Below, one piece after another: positions 1 through 10,236 of a stretch of DNA of 33,629 nucleotides (positions are counted from its first letter, which is position 1; the number at the start of each line of letters is the position of its first letter). Below the pieces are notes generated by a model, which saw only the letters and a program-made list of their open reading frames with translations, did not search any database and was not told the origin of the DNA. This DNA is from an uncultured Bacteroidales bacterium (lineage in GTDB: Bacteria > Bacteroidota > Bacteroidia > Bacteroidales > UBA932), in the NCBI GenBank assembly GCA_905233655.1, contig CAJOCS010000021.1:1782-35410 (forward strand), given 5' to 3'. The position numbers were made by a program, and so were the translations under genes.

Positions 1-771
1 CCGCCGCCGCTGGCGTAGCCGCCGGCCTGGGACTGGACATCCCCGTCAACGTCCACGGTGACCATTCGCGTGAGATCCTCGCTGTTGCCCGTGTTGGACG
101 CCCACACCTTCAGGGTACCCTGGTCAGGAGCGGTGAAGCTTACATACCGGTCTTCCCCGGAGCTCTTGCCGCCCCACTGCAGGAAGGTGGTGTTGTACTT
201 GCATTTGCTGGACCAGAACACCCGGAGGCCGTCATAGGTAAAGTCGGCACTGGCGATATCCGTGTTCACGGAGCCCAGGGCAGCGAACTGCTCCTGCCAG
301 TCGGAAGCGGCAAAATCCCAGTCATACTCCATGGCTGCAGCAGCACCGGTAGTGTAGGTGAATTCTATCTTATAGAAGCGCAGGCCGTTTCCGGTAGGAT
401 AGATCTTCACCTCGCCGGCTTTCACGCTGAACTCCACCTCCACGGCACCGCCGCCGCTGGCGTAGCCGCCGGCCTGGGACTGGACATCCCCGTCAACGTC
501 CACGGTGACCATCCGCGTGAGATCCTCGCTGTTGCCCGTGTTGGACGCCCATACCTTCAGGGTACCCTGCTCGGGAGCGGTGAAGCTCACATACCGGTCT
601 TCCCCGGAGCTCTTGCCGCCCCACTGCAGGAAGGTGGTGTTGTACTTGCATTTGCTGGACCAGAACACACGAAGGCCGTTCAGGGTGAAATCGGCGCTGG
701 CGATATCCGTGTTCACGGAGCCCAGGGCAGCAAAGGCTGCCTGCCAGTCAGCATCGGAGAAATCCCAGACC
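1..771 (-). repeat. Tandem 447-bp (149-aa) coding repeat
   Basis: Positions 1-221 match 448-668 with only five differences (66, 105, 123, 126 and 141), a period of exactly 447 bp. Identity drops after about 222/669, where the module boundary approaches. The unit encodes a domain starting W-D-F near 765 and ending in a conserved YKIEFTYT-type strand. A further copy may lie left of the window. The near identity implies a recent duplication or ongoing gene conversion, and is also a likely place for short-read assembly collapse. Confidence 0.93.
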
Positions 772-3218
772 AGGTCGACCTCGACGGTCTCGCCGCCGGA
801 AGACTTCGGCTGGATGGCCACGGAGGCCACGCCGGCCTCGGACTTGACATGATAGATGTCGTCGGCGGCAGGGTGTGCAACAACGCTGAAGTTATACAGG
901 CCGGCCTTGAGAGATGCAATCTCCTCGGCAGGCATGGTGAAGCCGAGCTCTGTCTGGGCGGGATAGGCCTTCTTGTTGAATACCACAACATAGGAAGCAG
1001 CGTTTTCAACGGCATCCCAGCTTACGGTAACGGCAGTCTCGTCACCCTCGGTGAGGGTAACAGGCTCCACGGAGAGCTTCGGGGTTGCCAGGACCTTGCC
1101 TGCGCCGGAGACATCGAGGCTCCATGCGAGCTTGGTTACGGAAATGGCACCGGTACCATAGATATATACGGTACCCTCGCCCTACACGGCGGGTATCACA
1201 ATCTTCTGGACACCCGCGTTTGCAGTTGCCATGGCACCGCCCTTGACGGAGACACCGCTGTCGTCGGCAAGTACTACCACCACGGAGGAGGCGCCGCCGT
1301 TTGCGACTTCGATATCCACTGAACCGGGAGTGTTCACCTTGAAGGCGGCGTATCCCTCGGTGGGAACACCCTTCTTGGTGGTTACGGAAGCTCCCAGGAA
1401 GTTGATTCCGCCGTCGAGGTTGAGAGGAGTGGCCTCTGTACCCACGAGCAGCAGCTCGTCCCTCACGCGGGAGTTCTTGACTTCACCTGCGAAGAGGCTT
1501 GCATCCTGGAGATTCCAGGTATGGGCGCCGTTAAGCACATTCTGGGTGAGGTCCTCTTCCTTCTCGACATAGGAAATCCACCACTTGGAGGCGCCGACGC
1601 CCTTGGCGATGAGATCCTGGTTGCTCAACTGGAAGAAGTTGCCCTTGGAGTTGTAGCAGGGGTCTTCATCAAGCACGGTGAAACCGGCCGTTGCAGCATC
1701 CACCTTATTGAAGAAGTCCTTACCGCAGGCGAATGCGTAGTTGTCGGCCGCATTGAACGTGGGAACTACAGTCTCGCCCTTGTTCTGGAAGAGCTGGGCG
1801 TAGTCCTCAACGTCTTCTGCGGTCTTGCCACCGTCGACATAGAGGAAGAGATTCTTCTTCAGAGTCATGTTCACGGGCACACGGATGGCGAAGACACCAC
1901 GGTTATTGCTGTTGTCGATGGTGACAATAGCCTTGAAGGTGTTGTTTTCGATCTTCACGCCATTGGTGATGGTGAGGTCTTCATTTGCCTGGTCGCCGAG
2001 GCGGAACAGGGTACGGATACCGTCCCAAATCGTGCAGTTCACGATCTGGATGGATTTCACGGTGGAGTGGGTGTTCTTGCGGAAGTCCACGCAGTCGCCG
2101 CCGGGAGAGAGGGCAACCTGGTAGATGTCGCAGGAATCGAAGATGATGTCGCCCACGGTGAGAACGTCGGTCTCGGCGGTCTTGTTGTTGTAGAACAGAC
2201 CGGCCTTGAAATTGGTGATGCCGCAGTTGATGAACTTGATGTCACCGAGGGTAGTGGCACCGCCGGAATAGTTCACAAGGTGGTTGTGGTTGCTCTGGTC
2301 ATCGAAAAGGATGTTCTCGCAAATGATGGAGGAGCCGCTCGCAACGATGTTGGACACATCGAAGTTGCCGATGACAACTGGCATGTTGCCGGCGGCGTCC
2401 ATCTCACCGACGATGTGCACGCTGGCGGTGGGTTTGGAACCGCCGAGAGTGTACGGGGAGCCGGAGAGCTTGAGGTAAATCTCACCGCCGGCGGTTACGT
2501 TTGCAACCAGTTCCTCGGAGGTGGACACCTGGGTCATGGAGCCGGGTTCGGCCATGGTCCATACATCCACTGCGCCGCGGGAAGCGGAGAGATAATAGAG
2601 AACAATCTGGTATTCGGTAGAAGGAGCGAGACCGCTGACGGTAGCCGTAGCAGCGTTGGCATCGGCCTCCGAGAGCTCGAGCTTGACCTCGTCGCCGCCC
2701 TTTACGGGGCTGGCGGTGATGTGGGTCACTTCCTTGAAGTCGCCAACTTCCTTGCTCCATGCGAGGGTAATGGATGTGGAAGTGCGTCCGGTAACCTCCA
2801 TGAAGAGGTTGTCCTTCACGGCGTAGGTCTTGAAGGAGCCGTCGAACACCGCCCACACTGAAGACTCGCGGGTTTCGGAGAGGGCCTGGACCTTGAAGTA
2901 GTACTTCTTGTCGGCATCAAGGCGTTTAGTGTAAGGGACCTGGGAGCTCAGGATGGTCTCGTTGAGAATCTCCTGTGTGAGTTCCTCGTCGGTGCAAACA
3001 ACCAGGTTGTAGCTGTCGGCGTCCTTGTTCACGTCCCAGCTGAAGGTTACGTTGTCGCCGGTGAGAACGTCTACCCTGGCCGCCAGATTCTGGGGCTCGA
3101 GGCAGCGGGCAAGGGAAATCTCGGTTATCTCCTCAAATTCTTCCCGTGCACAGCCGCAAAGAATACCGAGTAAAGCGAACGAAGCCGCAATGGCTTTGAA
3201 TATGCTTGTGTTTTTCAT
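1..3218 (-). pseudogene. PUL surface lipoprotein (FnIII, DUF4957/DUF5123-like, repeated C-terminal modules), interrupted by in-frame TAG and cut by window edge
   Basis: The gene starts at 3218 with a lipoprotein signal (Cys at residue 21 or 23). Two fibronectin-III-like domains follow (about residues 35-230), then a beta-helix-like stretch resembling DUF4957/DUF5123 (about 230-540) and a jelly-roll-like module (about 550-700). A TAG at 1182-1184 stops it after 678 residues, inside that module. The same frame then stays open for 393 more codons to the left edge. That part encodes the rest of the module, another FnIII-like domain (about 810-1100) and two near-identical 149-residue modules beginning W-D-F. 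No start codon or gap suggests a separate gene. Known family members sit on the cell surface beside SusC/SusD in pectin loci and are thought to bind polysaccharide; binding is inferred here. It lies 12 bp after susD. TAG is a genuine stop in this genome, so the product is truncated unless the base is an assembly error. Confidence 0.85.
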
Positions 3219-3230
3219 AGTGCTTCAGTA

Positions 3231-5075
3231 TTAAAGGCTGTCATAACCGTAGTCATTCTGGATATTGCCCTGACTGTTGATCATGGTAGTGTTGAAGATG
3301 GGCCAGAACATATGCTGATTGGGGTCGGCACTGTAAAGACCTTCGATGAGAGCGTCGTAGAGGCCGGTATCGGCACCCTTGTTGTCGACAATCTTGTTGA
3401 TGTAGCCGGATTTCTTCTCCCATGCGCCGGAAGGTGCGGTGGTTTCACCGTTGAATCCGTAGATTACAATCTGGTCGCCGTTCACCTGGTAGTAAACGTC
3501 TCCGCCAAGGCCGTTGACTCCGGTGAAGGCGCCGGTAAGGTCGCGGAGGGCCTTCATCTCGGTGATAGCCTGGTCCATCTTGGTCTTGAGCATGTTCCAG
3601 CGGATGAGGTCGAACTTGCGGGTCATCTCGCCGCAGAACTCGAAGGCGCGCTCGTCGACGATGGCGTTGAACATGGCATCCTTGGAGGTAATGCCTGCGA
3701 CATAGGTCTCGGCATCGTCCTCGTGGCCCTTGAAGGCGCGCTCGCGGACCTGGAGGAGGTAACCCTTGGCCTCGTCGAGCTCACCGAGCTCATTTGCTAT
3801 CTCAGCAGCCATGAGGAGGATGTCGGCATAGCGCATGACAGCGGGTTTCACACCGTCGTCGTTACCGCCGGTGTAGGGGTTGGAAGTCATCCATTCGAAA
3901 CGGTATTTGCCGAAATACCACCTCTGGAAGCCCGGGAGCTCGGGCTCGTTGTCGGCGTTCCAGCGCCAGTTGACGCAGGTGATGTCGCGGCGGACATCGT
4001 TCTTGTCGTACTTGAACCACATTGTGGGAACGGGACCTGCATCGCCGCCACGGGTGACAGCTGAGCCGCCTGCATAGCGGGAGCCTTCACTGCGCACTGC
4101 GAAGGTATAGTTCCAGCGTCCACGGCCGTTGGAGAAGGGAATCACGAACAGAGTCTCGTGACCGCTTCCGGCGGTGAGGTTGTTCAAGTTGCTCTGGTTT
4201 CTCCAGAGAGTCTCGTAATCTTCGAGGCCGGCGGTACCGGAGGCGATTGCCTCACGCAGGTAAGCGAGGGCAGTGGGATAGAGCACGCTCTTCTGAAGGT
4301 TCTCGTCACTGCTCAGGCGGATGGTGCCGAGGTCGCCGGTACCTACCATGCCGTCGTCCGGACGGAGGGCATAACCGGAAGCCATGAGGGCTATTCTGGC
4401 ATACAGGCCCTGGGCGAACATCTTGTTCACGCGGTCGGTGCGGGAAGTGGCGGCGGTGGTGCCGGGATAAGGCAGGTACTGGATGGCTTCCTGGAGGTCG
4501 GCGAGAATCTGGATGTAGATTACGTCTCGGCTCTCTTTCTTCACGTAGATGTTGTCACTGGTGATGGAGGAGAAACGTGCAGGCACGTCGCCCCAGGCCC
4601 TGGTGAGGTCGTAGTAAAGCAGAGCGCGGAGGGTAAGGGCCTCGCCGAGGAGGTAGGCCATGTCGGTATTGCTCTCGGGATGACCGTACTGACGGATACC
4701 CTCAATGCAGAGGTTCGCCCTCTCGACGGCTTCGTACATCTTGGCGAAGGGACCGTTGTCCAGGTTGAGCTGGGCATTGTTGGGTAGCAGGGTGTAACCT
4801 GCGATCTGATACTTCTCGTCGGTGGGCTTGAAGGTGTTGTACCACTCGATGTCGCTGTTCAGACCAATCCAGGAGAGGTAGCGTCCGCGGTAGGAGTTGG
4901 TCTCGCCGAAAGACTGGGAAATGGAGAAAATTGTGCTCTCGGTGAGGCTGTAGTTGGAGTACACTGTGGAAGCGTCGAAGGTGGAGGGAGACTCCGTGTC
5001 CAGGAACTTCTCACAGGAAGAAACGGCAAGGATGAGTGCCGGAACTGCAATTATATAAGCGAATATCTTTTTCAT
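3231..5075 (-). CDS. susD: SusD/RagB-family outer-membrane lipoprotein
   Basis: This is the surface glycan-capture partner of SusC, forming the lid of the TonB-dependent importer. The 614-residue length is normal for the family. Residues 1-21 are a lipoprotein signal with the lipid Cys at 21, followed by the common SusD start EKFLDTESP. TPR-like helical repeats and the usual RagB/SusD C-terminal region with an FEFCGEMTRKFDLIRW-like segment are present. It starts 12 bp after the susC stop and ends 12 bp before the next gene. It is intact, unlike its neighbours on both sides. The substrate is inferred as pectic oligosaccharide from the enzyme genes upstream. Confidence 0.95.
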   Translation of the reverse strand: MKKIFAYIIAVPALILAVSSCEKFLDTESPSTFDASTVYSNYSLTESTIFSISQSFGETNSYRGRYLSWIGLNSDIEWYNTFKPTDEKYQIAGYTLLPNNAQLNLDNGPFAKMYEAVERANLCIEGIRQYGHPESNTDMAYLLGEALTLRALLYYDLTRAWGDVPARFSSITSDNIYVKKESRDVIYIQILADLQEAIQYLPYPGTTAATSRTDRVNKMFAQGLYARIALMASGYALRPDDGMVGTGDLGTIRLSSDENLQKSVLYPTALAYLREAIASGTAGLEDYETLWRNQSNLNNLTAGSGHETLFVIPFSNGRGRWNYTFAVRSEGSRYAGGSAVTRGGDAGPVPTMWFKYDKNDVRRDITCVNWRWNADNEPELPGFQRWYFGKYRFEWMTSNPYTGGNDDGVKPAVMRYADILLMAAEIANELGELDEAKGYLLQVRERAFKGHEDDAETYVAGITSKDAMFNAIVDERAFEFCGEMTRKFDLIRWNMLKTKMDQAITEMKALRDLTGAFTGVNGLGGDVYYQVNGDQIVIYGFNGETTAPSGAWEKKSGYINKIVDNKGADTGLYDALIEGLYSADPNQHMFWPIFNTTMINSQGNIQNDYGYDSL

Positions 5076-5087
5076 GTTCCTGCAGTA

Positions 5088-8000
5088 TTAGAAGGTTAAG
5101 TTCACACCCACCACACAGCCGATACTCTTGGGATAGGCAGAGTAGTCCACGCCGGGGGTAAGCGGAGTGGCACGGCGGGTATCAACCTCGGGATCGTAGC
5201 CTGAATACTTGGTGAGGCAGAAGAGGTTGGAACCGGTAGCATAGATACGCATCCTGCGCACATGGATCTTATTGGTGAGCGACTCGGGAAGAGTGTAACC
5301 AATCGTGAGAGTCTGGAGCCTCAGGAAGGAAGCGTCCTCCACAGCCCAGTCGCTGAAGATGGCGCTGCCGATGGCGGGATTCCACATGGTCTTGCCGGCG
5401 TTCACGGCGGCAAGGGTGGCGGCATCGGTAATCTCTTCGCCGGTGGTCCAGTCGATATTTGTCCAGCGCTTGTCTACATCCATCATATCCAGGAGGTTGC
5501 GGTTGTAGAACTTGCGGGAAGAGGTAAACTCAATCTTGTTCGCGTTGTAGACATCGTTGCCGATCATGAAATTGAAGTTGGCGCTGAGGTCGAAGCCCTT
5601 GTAGTATGAACTGAAAGAAAAACCGCCGGTGAAATCGGGAGAGGCGTTGCCGATTACGGTACGGTCGGCCACGGTGACCTTTCCGTCGGTGGTGTAACCG
5701 GTGATGTTGCCTTCGTCGTCATAAACGGCCACGTTCTGGGCGATGTCCTTGTACTTGGGGGCGCCGGGACGCATGTAGGCGCTGCCGAGAATGCCCGAGC
5801 AGTCTACCACGCCGTCGTTCAGAACCCACTTGGAACCGTCCCAGGTGAAATCGTCGGTGGTGTACATTCCGTCCATCACATAGCCGTACATGTTGCCGAG
5901 GGGCTGGCCCACCTGCACAATGTAGTCGTCGCCGATTTCGGTGGAAGCCCAGTAGGACTGCGCCATGATGGACTCAAGGCCGCCGAGGTCGGTAACGCGG
6001 TTGCGGTTGTATGCGATGTTGCCGCTGAAGTTCAGCGAGAAGTCCCTGGTCTGCACCAGAGGGGCGTTGATGGTGAGCTCGATACCGCGGTTGCGGGTGG
6101 AACCCACGTTCTGGTACTGGCTGTCGTAACCGGAGCCGGGGATGGGGAAGTTGATCAGGAGGTCCTTGGTGTCGTTCTGATAGACTTCGATGCTACCGCT
6201 CAGACGGCTCTGAAGGATACTGAAATCAAGGCCGATATTGTGAGTGTAGGTGGTCTCCCAGGTGAGGTCCGGATTGTTCATGATCTTGCCTCCGGTGAAA
6301 ATGTTCTGGGTCATGGAAAGCCATGAGGAGGTGGAGGAGGCATAGGTCTTCATCAGCTGGCCGGAAGGGATGTTGTTGTTACCGGCGGTACCGAAGCTGT
6401 AACGGAGTTTCAGCTGGTCGAGCCAGGAGGCATCCTGCATGAATTCCTCATTGGAGATGGTCCAGGAGGCTGCAGCCGAAGGGAAGAAGCCCCAGCGGTT
6501 GCCGCGGGCGAACTTCGAGCTTCCGTCGGCACGCAGGGTCGGCACGCAGGGTAACGCCCAGCGAATAACGGTGCTTGTAGTCGTAATTGGCACGGCCGAA
6601 GAAGGAAAGGAGCTTGTCGTCGGGACTCACGTAGTTGTTGGTGGAGGAAGGAGTACCGGAAGCCATGAAATTCCATGTCATCTCGGCATCGTAGAATGTG
6701 GGGAAGCCGTCCACCATCATGGTGAGGGTGTTGCTCTTGGTGATGGTCATTTCCTCACCCAGCAGCACTGTGAGACTGTGGTCGTCGTTGCCCAGAATGT
6801 TCGAGAAGTCGTAATTCAGGGTGTTGGTGTTGCGATAACGGGTGCGGAAGGCATCCTTGCGCTGGTTGGAAGGAGTGTTCTTGATCGTGGAGTTGTTGGC
6901 CACATAGTAAGTGGTGAGGCCGTAGTAACGGTCGTCACTCTGGCGGTAATCCTCCAGGCCGCCCTCGATCTTGAGGTTGAGCCCGTCGATTATCTTCCAG
7001 TTGAATGCGGCGTTGGCGTTCCAGGTGGTCCTGATACGGCGGGAGTCGTTGTCGGCCACGGAACGGAGCGGCGGAGCGTTGTCGCCATAGTCCTGCTCCT
7101 CGTCGGCACCCTGGATGGAAGCGACGATGGGAATGGGAGCATAGGAGACGGCGTGCTTGAGACGGCCGTTACCGGAAGTGGTACCGGTGTCGTTGATGCC
7201 GTTGGCGCCGCTGCCGCGCACGTTGGTGCGGGAGTAACGGATGTTGGCATCGATGGAAGTGCTGGCCGATGTCTTGAAGTGTCCCTTGAAACTCAGGTTG
7301 TCGCGGGTGTAGTTGGAACCGGTCATGATGGCCTCGTCGCCGAGATGTGCGTAACCGAGGGTCCAGTTGAAGTTGTCACCGCTGCCGGAGACGGAGAAGT
7401 CGGCCGAGAAGGTCTGGCCGGTATTTCCGAAAACGGCGTCCACCCAGTTGTTTCCGGCAAGGCCGCTGTAGAGGTCGATGTCGGAGAAGGAACCGAAGTA
7501 GGGAGTGAAGTTGGAGCTCACGTTGTCGCGGATGGTGGCAAGTTCATACTGGAACTTCACGAAGTTCTCCGGGTTCATGGCGACGATGGCGTTGCGGTTT
7601 GCCATGGTCTTGACGCCATAGTAGGAGTTGAACTTGACCGACACCCTCTGCCCTCTCTCGGCGCTCTTGGTGGTGACTATCACGACACCGTTTGCACCAC
7701 GGGAACCGTAGATTGCAGTGGAGAAAGCGTCCTTGAGGACGTCGATGGAAGCGATGTCGGAGGCGGCGATGTCGTTGATTGACTCAACGGGGAAACCGTC
7801 CACGATGTACAGAGGAGAGCTGTCCTGGGTGATGGAGCCGCCGCCGCGGACGCGGATCTTGATGTCGGCATCCGGGTCGCCTTCCGTGGTGACCACGGAG
7901 ACGCCGGCCATCTTACCGGACAGGGCCTGGCTCACTGTGGTGACAGGCTGCTCTGTGAGTTTGTCGCTTCCCACGGACGATACGGAGCCCAGCAGGTCGC

Positions 8001-8349
8001 GGCGCTTTACCGTCGCGTAACCAACCACCACAACCTCGTCGAGGAAGGTCTGGTCGGCACTGAGCACCACATCAATCCGGGTCCGGCCCTGGATGGGAAC
8101 AACCTGTTCCGCAAGGCCGATGAAGGAGAATACCAGGTTGACTGCGTCGGCGGGAACGGTGAGCGAATAGTCACCGTCGATGCCCGTGATGGTACCTACA
8201 GTGGTACCTTCCACGAAGACACCTGCCCCGATGAGGGGCTCGCCGCTCTCGTCCGTCACCACACCGGTAATGGTGGTCTGTGCGGACAGGGTGAGAGCCG
8301 CAGACATGCCCAGCAGCGCAAGAAGGAGTTTCTTTGCTGGATTTTTCAT
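5088..8349 (-). pseudogene. susC: SusC-type TonB-dependent outer-membrane transporter, frameshifted by 13-bp duplication
   Basis: The N-terminal part (8349 leftward) has a signal peptide (residues 1-24), a carboxypeptidase-regulatory-like domain (about 25-105), a TonB box DEVVVVGY and a plug domain (about 105-230). Beta-barrel sequence then runs to residue 603 or so. At 6526-6551 the 13-base unit tcggcacgcaggg occurs twice in tandem, which shifts the frame and leads to an early stop near 6448. The barrel continues in another frame to 5088, ending in a typical VGVNLTF. Removing one 13-base copy gives exactly 3249 nt, or 1082 residues, the normal SusC size, and restores the junction LRADGSSKFARGN. 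As sequenced the protein would lose nearly half of the barrel and be non-functional, leaving SusD without its pore. Confidence 0.95.
6525..6552. repeat. 13-bp perfect tandem duplication inside susC
   Basis: Two adjacent perfect copies of tcggcacgcaggg lie at 6526-6538 and 6539-6551. The period of 13 extends one base on each side. Because 13 is not a multiple of three, the extra copy causes the susC frameshift. Loss of one copy by slippage would restore the gene exactly. Confidence 0.97.
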
Positions 8350-8360
8350 GGATTAATGGT

Positions 8361-8413
8361 TGTTAATTGGTTTATGAGTTGTTTGTTAATTGGTTTATGA
8401 GTTGTTGTTAATT
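8361..8413 (-). repeat. 2.4-copy 22/23-bp tandem repeat in the PL1-susC gap and susC leader
   Basis: On the plus strand, tgttaattggtttatgagtt occurs at 8361 and again at 8384. A third partial copy, tgttaatt, lies at 8406-8413 and touches the PL1 stop codon. Read in the sense of transcription, this places an A-rich, unstructured tract just before the susC ATG. Such tracts suit translation initiation in Bacteroidetes, which seldom use a strong Shine-Dalgarno. I see no TAnnTTTG box here, so I do not call a separate promoter. Confidence 0.85.
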
Positions 8414-10236
8414 ATAAATTCCGGTAGTCTGCACCTTCGCCCTGGGCGGCGACGATATCGCGCACGAGATAATGAAGGTACATTTCCAGGTTGGTATATC
8501 TTCCGTTCTTGTCGAGCGTCATTGACGCGCCGTCGTTCTTGTTGGAATTCGAGAGGCCGAACTGGGTTTCGAACCAGTCGGGCATGCCGTCGCCGTCGGA
8601 ATCCCTCACCCTGTCCATCTGGGCGCTGGTAGCCGTGTAATCCGGCCAGCCCCCTACGTCGGTCTGGGTGTCGATAAGGCCCTTGGTTCCGCCCTTGCTC
8701 CCGGTGTAGGTGTAGTTTCCGTTGAGCCCCTCGCCTGCGATGCGCGTGTCGATGGCGTCACGGGCAAAGCTCGCACCGCCGCAGTTCAGCACTGCGGTGA
8801 AAGCGGCATCGGCGCTCTGAACTCCGATTGTATTGCCCGCGAACGGTTCGTCGGCACGGATCTTTGAAATGACGGAACTGCCGGCAGTGGTGCCGGTCCA
8901 GTTGTCCTGGGTGACGGAGTTCTTCCCGTAGAGGACGTTTCCGCTCATGTAGAAATGGCCGGGGAGGATGGTTCCGCCGCAGTTGCCGCAGGAGGTGGTG
9001 GGGTCAAGCAGCCAGAGGTGGTTGGAAGGAGTGGCGCAAAGAGGAGTGTTTGCTGCACCCGCAGCCCTTCCGGTGGTAGCAGACTCAAGTCATATCCCTG
9101 TAGGCTGGACAACGATGTCCGACACCACTACCTATGCCATTTCTGCGAAGGCGGATAATGGGCGTATTTACAATACAGGACGTTTCCGTCGTGGCTATCC
9201 GTTAGTGCTCGCTGTCGTTCCTGACGATGAGGTTGTGGTGGTAGGTGGCGTTGTTGCCGCCCCAGATGCCGCCGTAACCGTGGTCGCCCTTACCGTGGAC
9301 CGAGACGCGGAGGCTCTCGGTGACGAAGTTCCACTGGAAAGTGAAGTCCTTCATCCCGTAGAAGGATGCGCATTCGTCGGTGCACCAGCTCACGGAGCAG
9401 TGGTCGATTATGATATTGCTGTACTTGTCGTCTTCGTGGCTCAGGACCTGAATGGCATCGTCCTCGGTCTTCTTCTCGTCGCCCATGCGGCAGCGGATGA
9501 AGCGGACAATCACATTGGATGCGCTGATGCGGAAAGTGTAATTTTTGAGGCAGATTCCGTCACCGGGCGCGGTCTGGCCGGCGATGGTGACATCTCCTTT
9601 ATTCACGATGAGGGCGCTGTTCAGTTCGATTATGCCGGCGACGTCGAACACTATGGTCAGAGGCCTTCCCATGTTGTTGATACCGTAGCGGAGTGAGCCC
9701 TCGCCGCCGTCATTGAGGTTTGTGACATGGTAGACGCTTCCACCGCGGCCACCGGTGGTGAACATTCCGCCACCCTCGGCACCGGGGAAGGCACGCGCAA
9801 CGCCGTCCTCTTCCCATTCAGGGATACCGAATTCATCGTAATGGTCGGTTGCGGGCGGATTGTCGGGACCGGGGCCGGGACCGGGACCCGGATCCTCTTC
9901 GGCTTCGGTGGAGACCGTGATTGTGGCGGCCTCGGACACATTGGTGCCGTCGGTAGCCTTCACGGAGAAGGTGTAGGTGGTCTCCGGAGTGAGGTTTTCT
10001 ATGCTCACATTGCGGGCCTGGACCTTTCCGCCAGTGTTGAAATCACCTCCCTTCAGAGTCCAGTTATAAGCGGTGGCTCCGCTGACGGGATTCCACTGCA
10101 GGACAAGCGTCGTGGTGGTGGCGGAATGGAGCTTGAGCCCGTCCGGAGCGGCAAGGCCCGCGGCGGGTACATTATCCTTGTTGCCTCCGCAGCACACGGC
10201 AAGGAGAAGGGAGAGGATGAGGGCTGTCCTTTTCAT
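8412..10236 (-). pseudogene. PL1-type pectate lyase with FnIII domain, broken by a foreign segment
   Basis: The start at 10236 ([12 protein letters not shown]) is preferred over an upstream ATG. It overlaps the GH105 stop as ATGA and begins a lipoprotein signal (Cys 15/16). After it come an FnIII-like domain (about 28-110), a Gly/Pro linker and a PL1 beta-helix. The family signs are the stretch around FPGAEGGG, the [14 protein letters not shown] block, SVHGKG and HGYGGIWGG. The frame ends at a TAA (9202-9204) just after NLIVRNDS, where the family normally carries its catalytic Arg and a strand like DYRNNVIYNWG. Homology resumes in another frame from about 9086 (CGNCGGTILPGHFYMSGN) and runs to the stop at 8412-8414, with the C-terminal Asp-rich DSDGDGMPDWFE motif. 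About 50 expected residues are missing and about 124 bp of unrelated DNA with stops in all three frames replace them. The enzyme would be inactive. Confidence 0.88.
9085..9208. other. Hairpin-rich foreign segment replacing the middle of the PL1 gene
   Basis: No minus frame here encodes PL1 sequence, all three contain stops, and the base composition is visibly less GC-rich than in the flanks. Four stem-loops follow one another: GGACA/TGTCC at 9107-9120 (loop acga), CCATTTCTGC/GCGGATAATGG at 9137-9161 (loop gaag, one bulge), GTATT/AATAC at 9164-9176, and GACG/CGTC at 9179-9190. The second resembles the widespread palindromic repeat type built on ccgc-gaag-gcgg. I see no terminal inverted repeat, target duplication or transposase. 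It may be a palindromic repeat or non-autonomous element, a structured RNA fragment, or a chimeric join. Confidence 0.65.

Noticed and set aside
1..771. Tandem repeat considered as a CRISPR or noncoding satellite
   Set aside because: The 447-bp period is a multiple of three, the frame is open through it, and differences are mostly silent; it encodes protein modules.
1182..1184. TAG read as an amino acid (stop-codon recoding)
   Set aside because: nadK, bamA, pdxJ and an ompH-like gene end naturally at TAG, bamA with its conserved C-terminal Phe, and no suppressor tRNA is in the window.
1521..2861. Long plus-strand open frame (446 codons) opposite the surface protein gene; similar ones lie opposite susC, CE12-CE8 and GH28
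   Set aside because: These mirror GC-rich codon structure of real minus-strand genes, have no signal or family features, and the minus-strand proteins are clearly homologous to known families.
8968..9696. Plus-strand open frame running through the PL1 break
   Set aside because: Most of it is antisense to PL1 coding sequence. Only the 124-bp segment is not, and its plus-strand reading resembles no family I know.
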